NCBI GenBank assembly: GCA_951394045.1
Contig: OX595985.1
Location: 4,216,001-4,280,000 of the forward strand
Length of the DNA: 64,000 nt
Source of the DNA: Nitzschia sp. DOCU1
Lineage: Eukaryota; Bacillariophyta; Bacillariophyceae; Bacillariales; Bacillariaceae
Reading direction: 5' to 3'
Shown: positions 36,339 through 47,568 of the stretch, piece after piece
Numbering within the stretch: the stretch's first letter is position 1
Layout of the letters: each line of letters starts with the position of its first letter
The notes under the pieces: generated by a model
The model's database searches: none
What the model was told of the DNA's origin: nothing
What the model saw: the letters and a program-made list of their open reading frames with translations, nothing else
Made by a program: the position numbers and the translations under genes

Positions 36339-37472
36339 TCAAGTCGCAGTGGCATCGTGGCCAGGCTTGGGTAGGCGGCATGTAGCACTACTGTGGCTGC
36401 GAGCGACCAAGTAGCCATGGGACCAGCAGTAGGATCCTTGGTCACGACGGGGCCCAGCCGGCTTGTTGCGGGAGCGATTGTTTTTCTTCAGGGCCTTGAC
36501 TTCTTCCGCCAGCGCCTGCAATTGTTCGAGGATGGTGGCATTGGCCATGGCTTGGTTGGCTTGGGCCATGGCATTTTCATCATTGGGAGCCGGTGCCACC
36601 CAGGCTGCTGGAAGCTTGGGTGCAATGTTGTGGGCCATCCAGGCCACAGGGACAGTGGTTGCCATATTGTGGGCTGTGAGTTTTCCAGTATTGCTCTTTT
36701 GGTAGCGTAAGACAAGGGGTTGGAAGTGGGTGACAAATTTCTTCCAGGTGTCACGAGTGTCGGCAGTTTTGTTGTTCCACTTGTCGATGGCAGTTTCCAA
36801 TACACCAGTTTGTTTGAGGGCAGCCAGGCCAGCACTGATCAATGCCTTGTCATCAATTGGAACACCACCGTCAGCAGCATAGGAGGTAATGGTCCGAAAC
36901 CTGTCCACAAGGATCTGAAATGGTTCGGATGCAGTGTAGGGAGTGTGGAGTTTGGCCCGGTTGGCCTCGACTTCCGTGGGGGTGATGGCCCCGTACCCAG
37001 CAATGAGATCCTGCAGCAGTTGTTGCGTCGTGACGCCCATCAGACCTGTGTCGTCATCCTCGTAGGGGCGCATGAAGAGTGGTTCAATGCTTTCACTGAT
37101 GAAATGGAGAAGGGCCTCGTTCAGGTTGGAGAACTCTTTGAATTCTCTAAGATCCTCGGCATACTGTCGGTTGGCTTCGCTGATTTGCGGGCCCGTCATG
37201 CCCTCAACATCGGGTGCATCTGGCGAGACGGGATCAACCCAGGCGGTGTCGCTAAGGTTGGCGTAACTTGTAGCGGGCATGACCATACCCAGGTGTCCAT
37301 GTGCCGCCCCACCACGGGTGGAGTGGAACTTGGAAGCATTGCGATAGACCAGTTGGCGGAGAACTCGGAGATCTTCGTATGTTGGTTGGCCTTCGATGCG
37401 GACAGGGCGCGCAGGGAATGCGGTGTAGAACTCATCCTCAGACTGCGCTTTGAGCGTTGTAGTGGACGACAT
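36339..37472 (-). CDS. gag: Copia-B Gag
   Basis: 377 residues from ATG at 37472-37470 (MSSTTTLKAQSEDEFYTAFP). A Gag-like helical region occupies the first ~300 residues. There is a short coiled-coil-like segment (ILEQLQALAEEVKALKK) and then a C-terminal zinc-knuckle-like motif CWSHGYLVARSHSSATC, again with His in place of the second Cys. It is uninterrupted. It lies 87 nt upstream of the Copia-B protease-integrase frame in a different phase or after a stop. It would assemble particles if expressed. The upstream LTR is not identified, and Gyp-D sits 145 bp upstream. Confidence 0.8.
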   Translation of the reverse strand: MSSTTTLKAQSEDEFYTAFPARPVRIEGQPTYEDLRVLRQLVYRNASKFHSTRGGAAHGHLGMVMPATSYANLSDTAWVDPVSPDAPDVEGMTGPQISEANRQYAEDLREFKEFSNLNEALLHFISESIEPLFMRPYEDDDTGLMGVTTQQLLQDLIAGYGAITPTEVEANRAKLHTPYTASEPFQILVDRFRTITSYAADGGVPIDDKALISAGLAALKQTGVLETAIDKWNNKTADTRDTWKKFVTHFQPLVLRYQKSNTGKLTAHNMATTVPVAWMAHNIAPKLPAAWVAPAPNDENAMAQANQAMANATILEQLQALAEEVKALKKNNRSRNKPAGPRRDQGSYCWSHGYLVARSHSSATCRLPKPGHDATAT

Positions 37473-37532
37473 GGTCGTCAGCGTACCTTGCAACGGAGAC
37501 GGGATCTCGGGACGTTTGGAGACAAGGGATCC

Positions 37533-37591
37533 TTAGTAATCTCTGCTAATATCACGTAGAAGTAGTGTGACGAGAAACGGGAGATTACTAA
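37533..37591. repeat. Inverted repeat upstream of Copia-B Gag
   Basis: TTAGTAATCTC (37533-37543) and GAGATTACTAA (37581-37591) are perfect 11-bp inverted arms with a 37-nt spacer, in the non-coding gap between Copia-B Gag and Gyp-D. Function unknown. It could be part of the Copia-B leader or LTR. Confidence 0.5.
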
Positions 37592-37617
37592 ATAATGGCA
37601 TTATTCTGTGATGTGTG

Positions 37618-38073
37618 TGCAGTACACTAGAATACCCCTCTAGACCTAACAAGTAGTTAGAACGTTAGAACGTTGTAACATTGCAACATTAGAATGTTCG
37701 AACGATGAGTACACACAATGGCCTACGTGTAGTACCAACATACCTTAGATATATACCTGCTGACGTCGACTTGGTCGAACGTCCGTGGACGCACGGACGG
37801 ACGGGCAAGGCCGGCGCAGCTGACGAGCAACGACGACGACAACGGCGAGCGCGGCGAGCCGTCGATGTCTACTACTGGAATAGGAGTTCCAACGGTAGCT
37901 AGCTATAGACCTTGAAGAGATCCGAGAAGCTAGATCGGTGGGAGTTGCATCCAACGCATACGGGATGCGTTGAGGAAAGACTCCGGTGGTCTAGGAGCGA
38001 TAGAATCAGCGATAACTTAGATCTCACAATTATTTCCACTACAACTATTTCATCGTACTTTCAGCGTAGTGCA
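37618..38073 (+). repeat. Gyp-D 5' LTR
   Basis: 456-bp repeat (TGCAGTACAC...GTAGTGCA). It carries degenerate 8-bp units around TTAGAACG, an AGAATGTTCG (GAAnnTTC) site at 37691-37700 and TGACGTC near 37760. Confidence 0.94.
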
Positions 38074-38074
38074 C

Positions 38075-38086
38075 AGTGTTAACACT
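38075..38086 (+). other. 12-bp palindrome at the primer-binding position of Gyp-D
   Basis: AGTGTTAACACT immediately inside the 5' LTR, as in Gyp-B and Gyp-C. Confidence 0.6.
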
Positions 38087-38110
38087 CCACGTTACACGCG
38101 TGAGCTAAAG

Positions 38111-41100
38111 ATGAAGATTGCAAACAGCATCCCGAAGAAGACCGCTGCCGAGAAGCAGGGCTTCAAATCAGCACCGGTCAGTATCGAAAGACCCGAGCCA
38201 AAGGAGCTCAAAGATGGGGCGTACAGTCAATACGACTTGCGCATTGATCCAAAAGACAAAAAATCGTTGACGCGACGCGTCAAACAACCGCATTTCACGG
38301 AAGGAACACCCGAAGAGTGGTTCCTTTTCCTCATCGGACTTAAGGATGTGATCGCGGGTCAGGACCTGACTACGGGACCTCAGAAATTTGCTTTAACACG
38401 CAATTTGCTGAAAGGCCAGGTATTGGCTGCGTTCAACGCGAAGGCCTCGGAACTCGAAGCCGAAACTCCTGAGACTTTCGAGAAAAGTTTGCACGCGGTT
38501 ACGGCGTATGTTCTCCCAAAACGCGCGGTGCAACTTCAAAAACGCTATATGCGTCGGATCTGCCGAAAGCCCCCGACGATGACAATGAAGGCGTATGTGG
38601 CTCGGCTCCGCGAGCTAAACGAGTACCTCGCGCTATTCAACGAGAAAGGCGAGAAAAACAAAATTCCCGACGACGAGCTCATGGAGAATTGCGAGTTTGG
38701 AATCCCTGCCAAGTGGCGCAAAGAGATGATCCTACAGGGATTCGAGCCCGTGGACCACACGGTTCAAGACTTTGTAGACTTCTGCGAACGGCTGGAAGCT
38801 ACCGAGGAAATCAATGAGGCCCTCAGCAAGAAGGCAGACAACAACGGCAAGTCGAATGACGAAAAACCCTCGAAGAGGAAGCGCGGAGGCCCGAGAGCGG
38901 GAACCGACGGTAAGGCCAAGTATGATTGTCTTTATCATGGCGCTAACAACACCCATGCTACCCATGATTGCCTTATTTTAAAGGATCAAGCAAAGAAGAT
39001 GGCGGCTGCCCATTCGAACGTTGCCGGTCGTTTCAAAAAGGCCCGCTTCGAAAACAAAACTTGGCGCCGCAGCGACAGCGATGGTGATGGCGAAAAGAAG
39101 AAGAAAACAGGCGAGCTTCATGCCTACATCAAGTCGATGGTCGAAAACGCGGTCAAACAATCTGTGAAGAAGCGCAAGGCCGAAGACCCTCCCTCGATGG
39201 ATAATTTTAACTACGATATGATTATAGGCAGAGACCTCATGCAAGAGCTGGGTCTAGTGATCGACTTCAACGCTATGGAAGTAGAATGGGACGACGCACG
39301 TATGCCAATGAAAGAAATAGATGCGACGACGGCGACGTCGTATCATGTACATGAACGCGGACACATCAACGAGATGTCGGACCGCGTCAAGGAAATTCTC
39401 GATGCCAAGTACGAGAAAGCCGATGCACGCAGCATCGCTAGAGAGCAAACTCACCTTAGTAAGGATGAGCAGAGTAAGCTAGAACAGCTACTGACAAAAT
39501 ACCAGACCCTGTTCGATGGTACCCTCGGCCGATGGCGTGGGGCCCCCTATGATATTGAACTAGTAGAAGGTGCCAAGCCGTACCATGCTAGAGCGTACCC
39601 TGTACCGAAAGCGTATGAGCGTACCCTCCGCGATGAAGTCGAATGACTCTGTCAAGTCGGAGTACTCAAAAAGGTGAACCGCTCCGAATGGGGTGCGCCC
39701 ACCTTTATCATCCCCAAAAAGGATGGAACAGTTCGATTCATCAACAATTTTAGAGAATTGAACAAACGGATTAAACGCAAGCCGTATCCAATCCCAAAGA
39801 TTCAGGACTTACTGATGAAGCTAGAAGGCTTTCAGTATGCGACAAGTCTCGACCTCAACATGGGCTACTATCACATAGAGCTAAGTCCAGATAGTAAGAA
39901 GCTATGTACTATCGTACTACCTTGGGGTAAGTACGAGATGCAACGCTTGCCGATGGGACTCTCGAATAGTCCCGACATTTTCCAAGAGAAGATGGGCACC
40001 CTCTTTGAAGATCTAGAGTACGTACGAGTGTACATCGATGATCTACTAGAACTAACTAAAGGCGATTTTGATGACCACCTAGAGAAACTAGAAGTCATTT
40101 TCAAACATCTAGAAGACACCGGTCTCAAGGTGAATGCCCGGAAGTCCTTCTTCGCCCGTGGCGAACTGGAATACCTTGGGTACTGGATAACGCGAGATGG
40201 AATCCAACCAGTCGCAAAGAAAGTAGAGGCTATTCATGCTATGAAAGCACCTACCAATAAACGCGAGCTCCGCAAGTTCATAGGCGTAGTTAACTACTAC
40301 CGCGACATGTGGATTCGCCGCTCTGAAGTTTTAGCCCCTCTGAGTGCGCTAACTTCTAAAGAAGCCAAATGGCAATGGGGTCCGGTCGAGCAGAATGCCT
40401 TCGACATGATGAAACGAATTATAAGTAAGCAGACACTACTAACATACCCCGATTTCAACATACCATTCGAAATACACACCGATGCTAGTCATACTCAGCT
40501 AGGTGCAGTGTTATCGCAATGCGGGAAACCGATTGCGTTCTATAGTCGAAAATTGAACCCAGCGCAAACGCGCTATACTACGACGGAACGAGAGCTTTTA
40601 GCTATCGTCGAAACACTTAAAGAATTTCGCAATATCCTTTTGGGACAGCGAATCAGAGTCTTCACAGACCATAAAAATCTTACGTATAAAGAATTTAATA
40701 CGGAGCGTGTCATGCGTTGGCGCCTCTTAATCGAGGAGTTTGGCCCCGAACTCGTCTATATCAAGGGCGAACACAACGTCGTTGCGGACGCGCTTAGTCG
40801 ACTCGATCTCGACGATAGAGCTTTCCCCGAATCTCACTTAAATGAGTTTTTGGCGGGCGACGAATTACCGCGCGATGCATTCCCCCTCACTTACAAGAAT
40901 ATAGCGCGCATGCAGAATGCCGACCGCGCCTTATTAGCTAAAGTACGTACAAACCCGCGATATTCAGTCAAAGTCTATCGTGGGGGCGGAAAGAAGCGAG
41001 AACTAATAGTACGCGAGGACAAGATTGTTCTCCCAACGAGTCTCCAGAAACGGTGCGTCAAGTGGTATCATGAGATGCTCTGTCACCCGGGAGAAACGCG

Positions 41101-42046
41101 TACCGAACAAACGATTCGACAACACTTCTACTGGAAGAACATCCGCGGCGATGTCGAGCGAATCTGCAAGTCCTGTCCGACCTGTCAGCTGACGAAGCGA
41201 AAGACAATCAAGTACGGGCATCTTCCACCCAAGGCGGCAGAAATAGACCCTTGGGATACGCTATGTGTTGACCTGATAGGTCCATATAAGATAAAACAAC
41301 TAGGTAGTAAAAAGACACTACAACGATGGTGTCTCACTATGATAGATCCCGCAACCGGATGGTTCGAGATGGTACGTATAGCAAATAAAGAAGCCTTTTC
41401 GATAGCCAGTGCGGCCGAAATGGCGTGGTTTACGAGATACCCGTGGCCACAAAAGATCATTTATGACCGCGGAACTGAATCCATGGGAGAATTCCGAAGA
41501 ATGGTGCGCGAAGACTACGGCGTAATGACCAAGCCAATTACAGCGCGAAACCCACAGGCCAATTCAATTATCGAGCGAGTTCACCAAACCATAGGGAACA
41601 TGATTCGCACTTTCGAGTTGCAAAACTCCGAAGACACGGAGTCGCTGGACGGAGTCCTTGCAGCCACTATGTTTGCAGTACGCGCAACGTATCACACAAC
41701 AATGCAAGCGACACCATCACAGCTGGTGTTTGGCCGCGATGCTATTCTCAACACCTGGTTCGAAGCTAACTGGAAATTAATTAAGGAACGAAAACAATCT
41801 CGTATCATCCAAAATAACGAAGCAGAAAACAAGACGCGAAGAGTTTACCGGTATCGCGTAGGACAGAAGGTAATGGTCCGCAATGAACAATCCCGCAAGT
41901 ATGGGACAAATCCGTATAGCGGTCCGTATGAGATCGTGTACATTAATGACAATGGCTCTATCCGCATCAGGAAAGGAGCAGTACAACAAACATACAATAT
42001 CCGGAATCTGCATCCGTATGAAGAACGCGATGCTGCTGACGAGTGA
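38111..42046 (+). pseudogene. Gyp-D Gag-Pol fusion (protease deleted; nonsense at 39644)
   Basis: One frame from ATG 38111 to the stop at 42044-42046, broken only by TGA 39644-39646 (GAAGTCGAATGACTC), where Gyp-C has CGA (Arg). Gag is complete through the knuckle CLYHGANNTHATHDC. Near 39212-39220 (AACTACGATATG) it passes straight into NYD-MIIGRDLMQELG, the segment after the protease active site, so the Gag tail, UGA stop and DSG motif are gone. RT (YIDD), RNase H (HTDAS) and integrase (HHCC finger, VDLIGPY, YDRGTES, NSIIERVHQ) follow and are otherwise intact. The integrase Glu lost in Gyp-C is present here. With no protease it could not process its own polyprotein, so movement would need a helper. 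Confidence 0.92.
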
Positions 42047-42076
42047 GCTCTTAGAAGCCCTTGTCATGGGGGCGCA

Positions 42077-42533
42077 TGCAGTACACTAGAATACCCCTCT
42101 AGACCTAACAAGTAGTTAGAACGTTAGAACGTTGTAACATTGCAACATTAGAATGTTCGAACGATGAGTACACACAATGGCCTACGTGTAGTACCAACAT
42201 ACCTTAGATATATACCTGCTGACGTCGACTTGGTCGAACGTCCGTGGACGCACGGACGGACGGGCAAGGCCGGCGCAGCTGACGAGCAACGACGACGACA
42301 ACGGCGAGCGCGGCGAGCCGTCGATGTCTACTACTGGAATAGGAGTTCCAACGGTAGCTAGCTATAGACCTTGAAGAGATCCGAGAAGCTAGATCGGTGG
42401 GAGTTGCATCCAACGCATACGGGATGCGTTGAGGAAAGACTCCGGTGGTCTAGGAGCAATAGAATCAGCGATAACTTTAGATCTCACAATTATTTCCACT
42501 ACAACTATTTCATCGTACTTTCAGCGTAGTGCA
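42077..42533 (+). repeat. Gyp-D 3' LTR
   Basis: 457-bp copy of the 5' LTR, followed by TGTG at 42534-42537. Confidence 0.94.
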
Positions 42534-45483
42534 TGTGGTTTCGAGTGGCGCGCCGGGCAATCGGCATTGGGCGCGCCAACGGATGATAACGGTGAGATAT
42601 TGGCGGGCCCGCGCGCGTGTGAGTCCAACGGATGTAAACGGTGCCCGGGAAATGGCGGGCATATGTGCTGGATACTGGTAGCATTAGCACATCATGGAGC
42701 CGCAGTGGGTTTACCCCCGGAGGCAGTTCTATCTGAGGTACCCGAGCGCGAGCCAAGCTGATTTCTCATTACCCCAAAAAGTTGCGAATTTTTATATAGG
42801 ATAAGCTCCATCCCCGAAGATTCCCGAATCCGTAGCGCCGGAAGGTGGCATGCAGAAAGCCAGCCATTATACATTAATGTATACTTCTTAATGTTATTTT
42901 ATTGAAAATTTTGGGAATGTTTCGGTGTTTAGGCGCAGCGACAGAGGTAAGACGTGTACTGCACATGTATTCCACCTATGTGAATAAAAATAACACGTGC
43001 CCGGTCAGGGCTTGTAGTCGCACTAGTCGAAGTTCGAGCCGTAATAAATAACACGTGCTAAAAGGACAAGATTAGTCGAATGAGTCAAATCATGTGATTG
43101 GGTCCAAGAGAAGTCGATTGTCGTCGCGTCAATCGTGTGGTACGAGGGTGGTACAGACGGCGTACTGCGAATCGGACGAGTCGATTGGTCAAACTAATCG
43201 AAAGTTATTGTCCCCTTGCCAAAAAGTTCGTCGTGCCATGGGCTACAGGTGGTATGCGTTACTATCTACGTTAGCCTCCTTGAAGAGATTGGATCCTCAT
43301 GCCAACAATGGCAATATTTGACATCGTAGCCATGATCATTCCGGCGGCAAGATCGGTCCTCTCATCGTCAAGGTAGCTTGTCTAACTTGATAGCTTGCAC
43401 TCTTCGCAATGGAAGATGGTTCTTGAATAGCAGTGGGGAGAAAGCACGGTAATGCCATCGCTGTCTCTGCAAGAGATTACTTGTTAGTGGTACCATCCGA
43501 TAGATAGCAAAAATGACTATTTGTTATGCTTTGTGATTGGTGATGCCCCGTCCTACTAGCTACAAAGAAGTCCGGTGCAGCACCAGTAGTACTTCCTCGT
43601 TTACAGCAAGCCCTTTGAAAGAGAAGCTTCGAAATTAAATTCACACCTTGCTGGCAAAGAATCTCGTGTCTCTTTGGGCACGGAAGCTTGTACACGACAG
43701 AGGTTTTGAGCGATCTGCTGGCGCTAGGTTTGTAAGTTTGGAATGCATACTGAAGTACGCAATGCCATTGCACGTAATTCATCTTATCAAAAACAGATTG
43801 AAGATATGAAAGTGGAACGTTCACTGTGTGAGGTAGACAAGACAGAAAGAATTCAGAGAATTGACGCCCGGAATCATCTGTAGAAAGTTGAAACTTTTGG
43901 CAATAAAAGGCAGTGTTGAACACACAATGGTCATTCCTTGAGAATTAGCTTGTTAAGAAGTGACCATAATACACCGCAATTGTGCCCACAGTCTCAAAGC
44001 TTGAAAGCGTGAATGAAAAGTTGCGTCAAGCAATGTTCCAAGTGAAGCAGAACTCAACCGGGAAGACTTCTCTGAGATGTTCAATCCAGCAACAAACACT
44101 TTGTCTTAAAGTCGAAGACAGTTGACTCGTCCGGGGCAATTATTTATCCGAATGGATACATGAAACAGTTGGTCAAATGAGATGAATGGCAAAAAGTAGA
44201 ACAACCGAATAAGGTTGTGCCGCCAAGACGGTTTGGTTGTAGAATTGCAAGCCGCCCTTGTTCGTGTCCGTGGTAGCTTCAAAATCTTCCTTTCCAGCTG
44301 CAAAAGTATCATTATCTTCCTTTCCCTGTTACATGAAAGTGCTAAGAGTGGCGGTGATATCGGGATCAGAGATGATTGAATTGAAATGCCATGATCATGT
44401 CCCGTTGTTGCAGGTTGCCAGGTTGCCATGAAAGTCGTGGTTTTGAGGCGAAGGCAGGGCTACGGGGTCTCTGGTACATTTTACACGTGTGTATGGTACG
44501 CCGTGCCTCAGCGTCGCGCCTGTTACATGTACTGTAAACTTTTCCCGCACCTTGCCCACATGCTCCGGCAACAACAATAATAAGTTGTCAAACAACTGCT
44601 CATGGTCTACATCCACACCTCCAACAATGACAACTACTGGTATTAAGAGGTAAGGTGTATGATTCTTAGTTGTAGCGATGACGCATTATTTGCTTTGCCC
44701 ATTCGGTTTCTTCACATTTTCCCATAGCTTTTCGCTTCCTGTCACTTTCTGCTGGTTGCCCACTTCTTTTGTGACATTTTTAAGGAATCAGATGCTCTCA
44801 CAGGCAAAAGGCATCAAATGAGAACCACAATTGAGTGTATGAAGTGACGGGAGATGCTAGTGCAGCTCTCCGATTGTTGACAACCGCCCAAGGTCCCTCG
44901 TCGCGGTACAATCAAGCCTTGTTGCAAGCCATGCTTTCGCCACACAACAACAACAACAACAACAAGACAATCAAATCATGAATCATTTGATGAATTTGGA
45001 AGATTCAATAGTATTAGTATTATCGCAATCGTCGGCAGCATCTTGCAAAGGTCGGTGCGATGACTGGACACTTCCGATAATGTGGTCTTTTGCCGTTCAA
45101 GCTTGTGTCTTTTCCTGTTACGCCGTCGATGAAGCAGTCCAAGTCGGCAGCCGGAGCACTCGAATATCTTCTTCGGCTTTTGTGGGTTTTGTTGCCCTTG
45201 GGTTGGAGTCTTCAGTTTGATTGTGGGCGTCACACGGGTGCTTTTCATGGAGGTTCAGCATTCGTCTTACAGCGATACAGTCATTCGCTGAAATTCCATA
45301 TTCGTCGCCGTTGCCAGGCCATATGAGACAAACGGCCTTCCTACTCTTTTCTTGGGTTTCATGGGGGAATCATCAATTTACGCCAATGGCTAAGCCAACA
45401 ATAAGCCATGTGATGATTGGTAGTAGAAGTAAGGTGCGGATGTACTACAACTAATAGTACTTTCTGCATTTCGACTGGGCGCG

Positions 45484-45668
45484 TTGATTGTTGCTTTTCT
45501 TTGCTATCCGTCTTCAGAATTCGTTGTTGATTGTTGCTTTTGTTTGCTAGTCTTCATCAGAATTCGCGTCGTGACGTCGTCGTGGTCGCTGGCTGTTGTT
45601 AATTGTTGCATTTCGCTAGTCGTTGTTGATTGTTGCTTTTGTTTGCTATCCGTCATCAGCATTTCGTT
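45484..45668. repeat. Degenerate minisatellite, ~40-45-bp units
   Basis: Four diverged tandem copies around the core GTTGATTGTTGCTTTTGTTTGCTA, followed by a variable TCATCAGAATTCG-like end. Units start near 45484, 45524, 45595 and 45622. The plus-strand open frame over it (repeating VVDCCFCLL) is a by-product of the repeats. Confidence 0.65.
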
Positions 45669-45769
45669 GCTATTCTTCAGCAGACAAATGTATCACCAAA
45701 CAACCCGCTCAAACCAGTTATTAAATGTTTACCTCTATGTTGATCATATGAGTTGGCAAACATTGGTAC

Positions 45770-45881
45770 GAGGCCAATAACTTCTGTCGCAAATCAAACA
45801 AAGCAGTGTTGTCCTCGCGTTGACAGGTCCAAATCGGCACAAGGCCAATAACTTTTGTCGCAAATCAAACAAAGCAGTGAC
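45770..45881. repeat. Direct repeat, ~39 bp, two copies
   Basis: AGGCCAATAACTT[CT]TGTCGC then AAATCAAACAAAGCAGTG occurs near 45772-45810 and 45842-45880, about 70 bp apart. A related GGCCAATAACTTTCGCA occurs at about 53869-53885, so this is dispersed intergenic repeat material. Confidence 0.65.
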
Positions 45882-46908
45882 TTTTGTGGCTGGAGAAACA
45901 GTTGCAGCTGAATTTGTGGTCGCTTGGCTCATACCCCAGATGCATCAACCCCGTTGTTGATTTGGCTAGTTTAGATCACAGTTATCTTGATACTTTTATC
46001 GGTCCTGACGGTGAATCTGTAACCAATGCCAAGGATCTAGTATGCTTTGGAAGATGCTGCTAATTGTTCAGAAAATGTTGGATAAATCCAACGGAGAGTC
46101 CGGTCTTTGCTTAGCTCAAAGTTAGCACTTCATTCATCAGAGGGTTTATTGTTGTGGTTTCGCTGTATGCCTTATTCCCCAGTCTGCTGAAATGGAGGAC
46201 TCTAATAATTCGTGGAAGAGGATGGCTGCATCGTCTCCTGTCATGGTATTTTGTTTTATCAAAAAGCAAGATAGTCCAAGGATGTGAGGTATCCTGCCGA
46301 CAATCTTGGGTTAGGGTGCCGACAATCTTGTTGTTCATTGCAATTCGGGCCATTTTACTTAACTCTGCTGTTTGAACTGCCACATGACGAAATGCGCAGC
46401 AGCAAGACTAGACAAAATTATTATCAGTGCCGTTTTCCTTGGAGATGCGCGGCCCACTCACAAAGTCCTTGAAAATCAGTCCCCTGGTCTTGCTGGAAGT
46501 ATTTGTCAACACAAAGGCCGTCGTCAATGCGAAATGGCTCGGCGGGGCACAATCTGCATGAAAGCAAGTCACGAAAATTGACGTCAATGCTGGAAAAAAG
46601 GCAACAATACCGCTAAAATGACAGCATGTACCAAGTTCAATGGAACAATGGAGTGAGCAAATTGGTCTACCTGATGCCTTGAAGGGACACCAGTTTCAAA
46701 GAGTAATTGCAGCCAAGTTACCACAGCCAGACGGTGCAGATGAAGGGTTCCTGTTGGCTGTCGACGCAGCACAAACAAACAAAAAGAAAGAAAAAAAGGA
46801 AAAAGAAAAGGATTTGTCCACCGAAAGCAGAAAACACAAAACAAAGTGAGAATTTGGAAGAGCGTAGCAAAAGATTGTCTCGACCGCCGTCCCCATGAAG
46901 GGAAACGC

Positions 46909-47076
46909 GACCGTTAATTCCCCGTGATAGTCGCCAAGATTAGGGACTCAGGCGGGACTGGAAATGCCCGCGATATAAAGTAAGGTCACAATTTTGTTTC
47001 GTCCAATTGTTGAATCACCATCCATCGTATGTGTGTTTGTGCTTGAATCGTCCGCCACTCCTTGCTAGATTTAATG
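46909..47076 (+). repeat. Copia-C left LTR
   Basis: 168-bp repeat with a TATA-like CGATATAAAG at 46971-46980. Exact ends uncertain by 1-2 nt. Confidence 0.85.
46972..46980 (+). promoter_or_regulatory. TATA-like box in Copia-C LTR
   Basis: GATATAAAG lies about 60 bp into the short LTR. It is a plausible core promoter for the element's genomic RNA and is present in both LTR copies. Confidence 0.5.
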
Positions 47077-47568
47077 GTTTATCAGACCCAGAGTCTCCGT
47101 ACAGCCTGGGAAGGCTACGACAATATCTGTTTCTCCATAAAGATGATGAGGAGATTCGGCGCAAAGAGGCAAAAAGGAAAGCCCATGGTCGTCGCTTCGT
47201 GTTTTGCATCCGACGCGGCAAAACTGGCGATCATACTGCCATGCTCGCATACTACGGGCTGGTATGCGCGCGCCAACTAGGTGGACGCACCTAAATACAA
47301 ACCCTGCGTTCGGGGGTTAACGGCACGGGTATTTAAGAGAGAAAAATGTGCAATGCACGAAGTATACCCTTTTAAGCAACCTTGTGGAGCGCATCGCCTG
47401 ATCAGCGATTGTCGTTAGCACATGGTACCTGCGGTCTTGCTCGACAGAATGTGTGACTGAGCAAGGTGATGTGCCGATTTCACCAATGCTGAAAAAAAAA
47501 TCCTCCAAAAAGATATCAAAAGGATCTTTCGTTACCGTACCCTCGTACCACGTTCGTTTCTGATCAAC

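Larger units (their letters stand above)
37618..42533 (+). mobile_element. Gyp-D: Ty3/gypsy element with fused gag-RT (protease deleted)
   Basis: 4.9 kb with LTRs at 37618-38073 (456 bp) and 42077-42533 (457 bp). The LTRs differ by one substitution and one 1-nt indel. The 4-bp target duplication is TGTG (37614-37617, 42534-42537). It is the same family as Gyp-C but in the opposite orientation, 4.2 kb away. Relative to Gyp-C, 687 bp are deleted in frame, removing the Gag tail, the UGA and the protease active site. A purine-rich ATGGGGGCGCA precedes the 3' LTR. The young LTRs indicate it moved in this deleted form or was deleted soon after. Confidence 0.95.
42538..46906. other. 4.4-kb low-coding region between Gyp-D and Copia-C
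   Basis: No ORF here resembles a known family. The first ~240 bp are GC-rich with two GGCGCGCC octamers (42547-42554, 42570-42577) and a repeated CCAACGGATG...GGCGGGC unit (about 42577-42611 and 42624-42660). This may be the displaced upstream/LTR part of Copia-B. The remainder is AT-richer, with an (AAC)n run at about 44945-44965 and minisatellites near 45.5-45.9 kb. A minus-strand open frame at 43477-43923 (148 codons) is the longest. I cannot support it as a gene. No tRNA is evident by eye. Confidence 0.5.

Noticed and set aside
43477..43923. 148-codon minus-strand ORF as a host gene
   Set aside because: No recognisable motif, composition like the surrounding non-coding DNA; length alone is not enough.
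45484..45780. 98-codon Cys/Val-rich ORF
   Set aside because: It is generated by the minisatellite units (repeating VVDCCFCLL).
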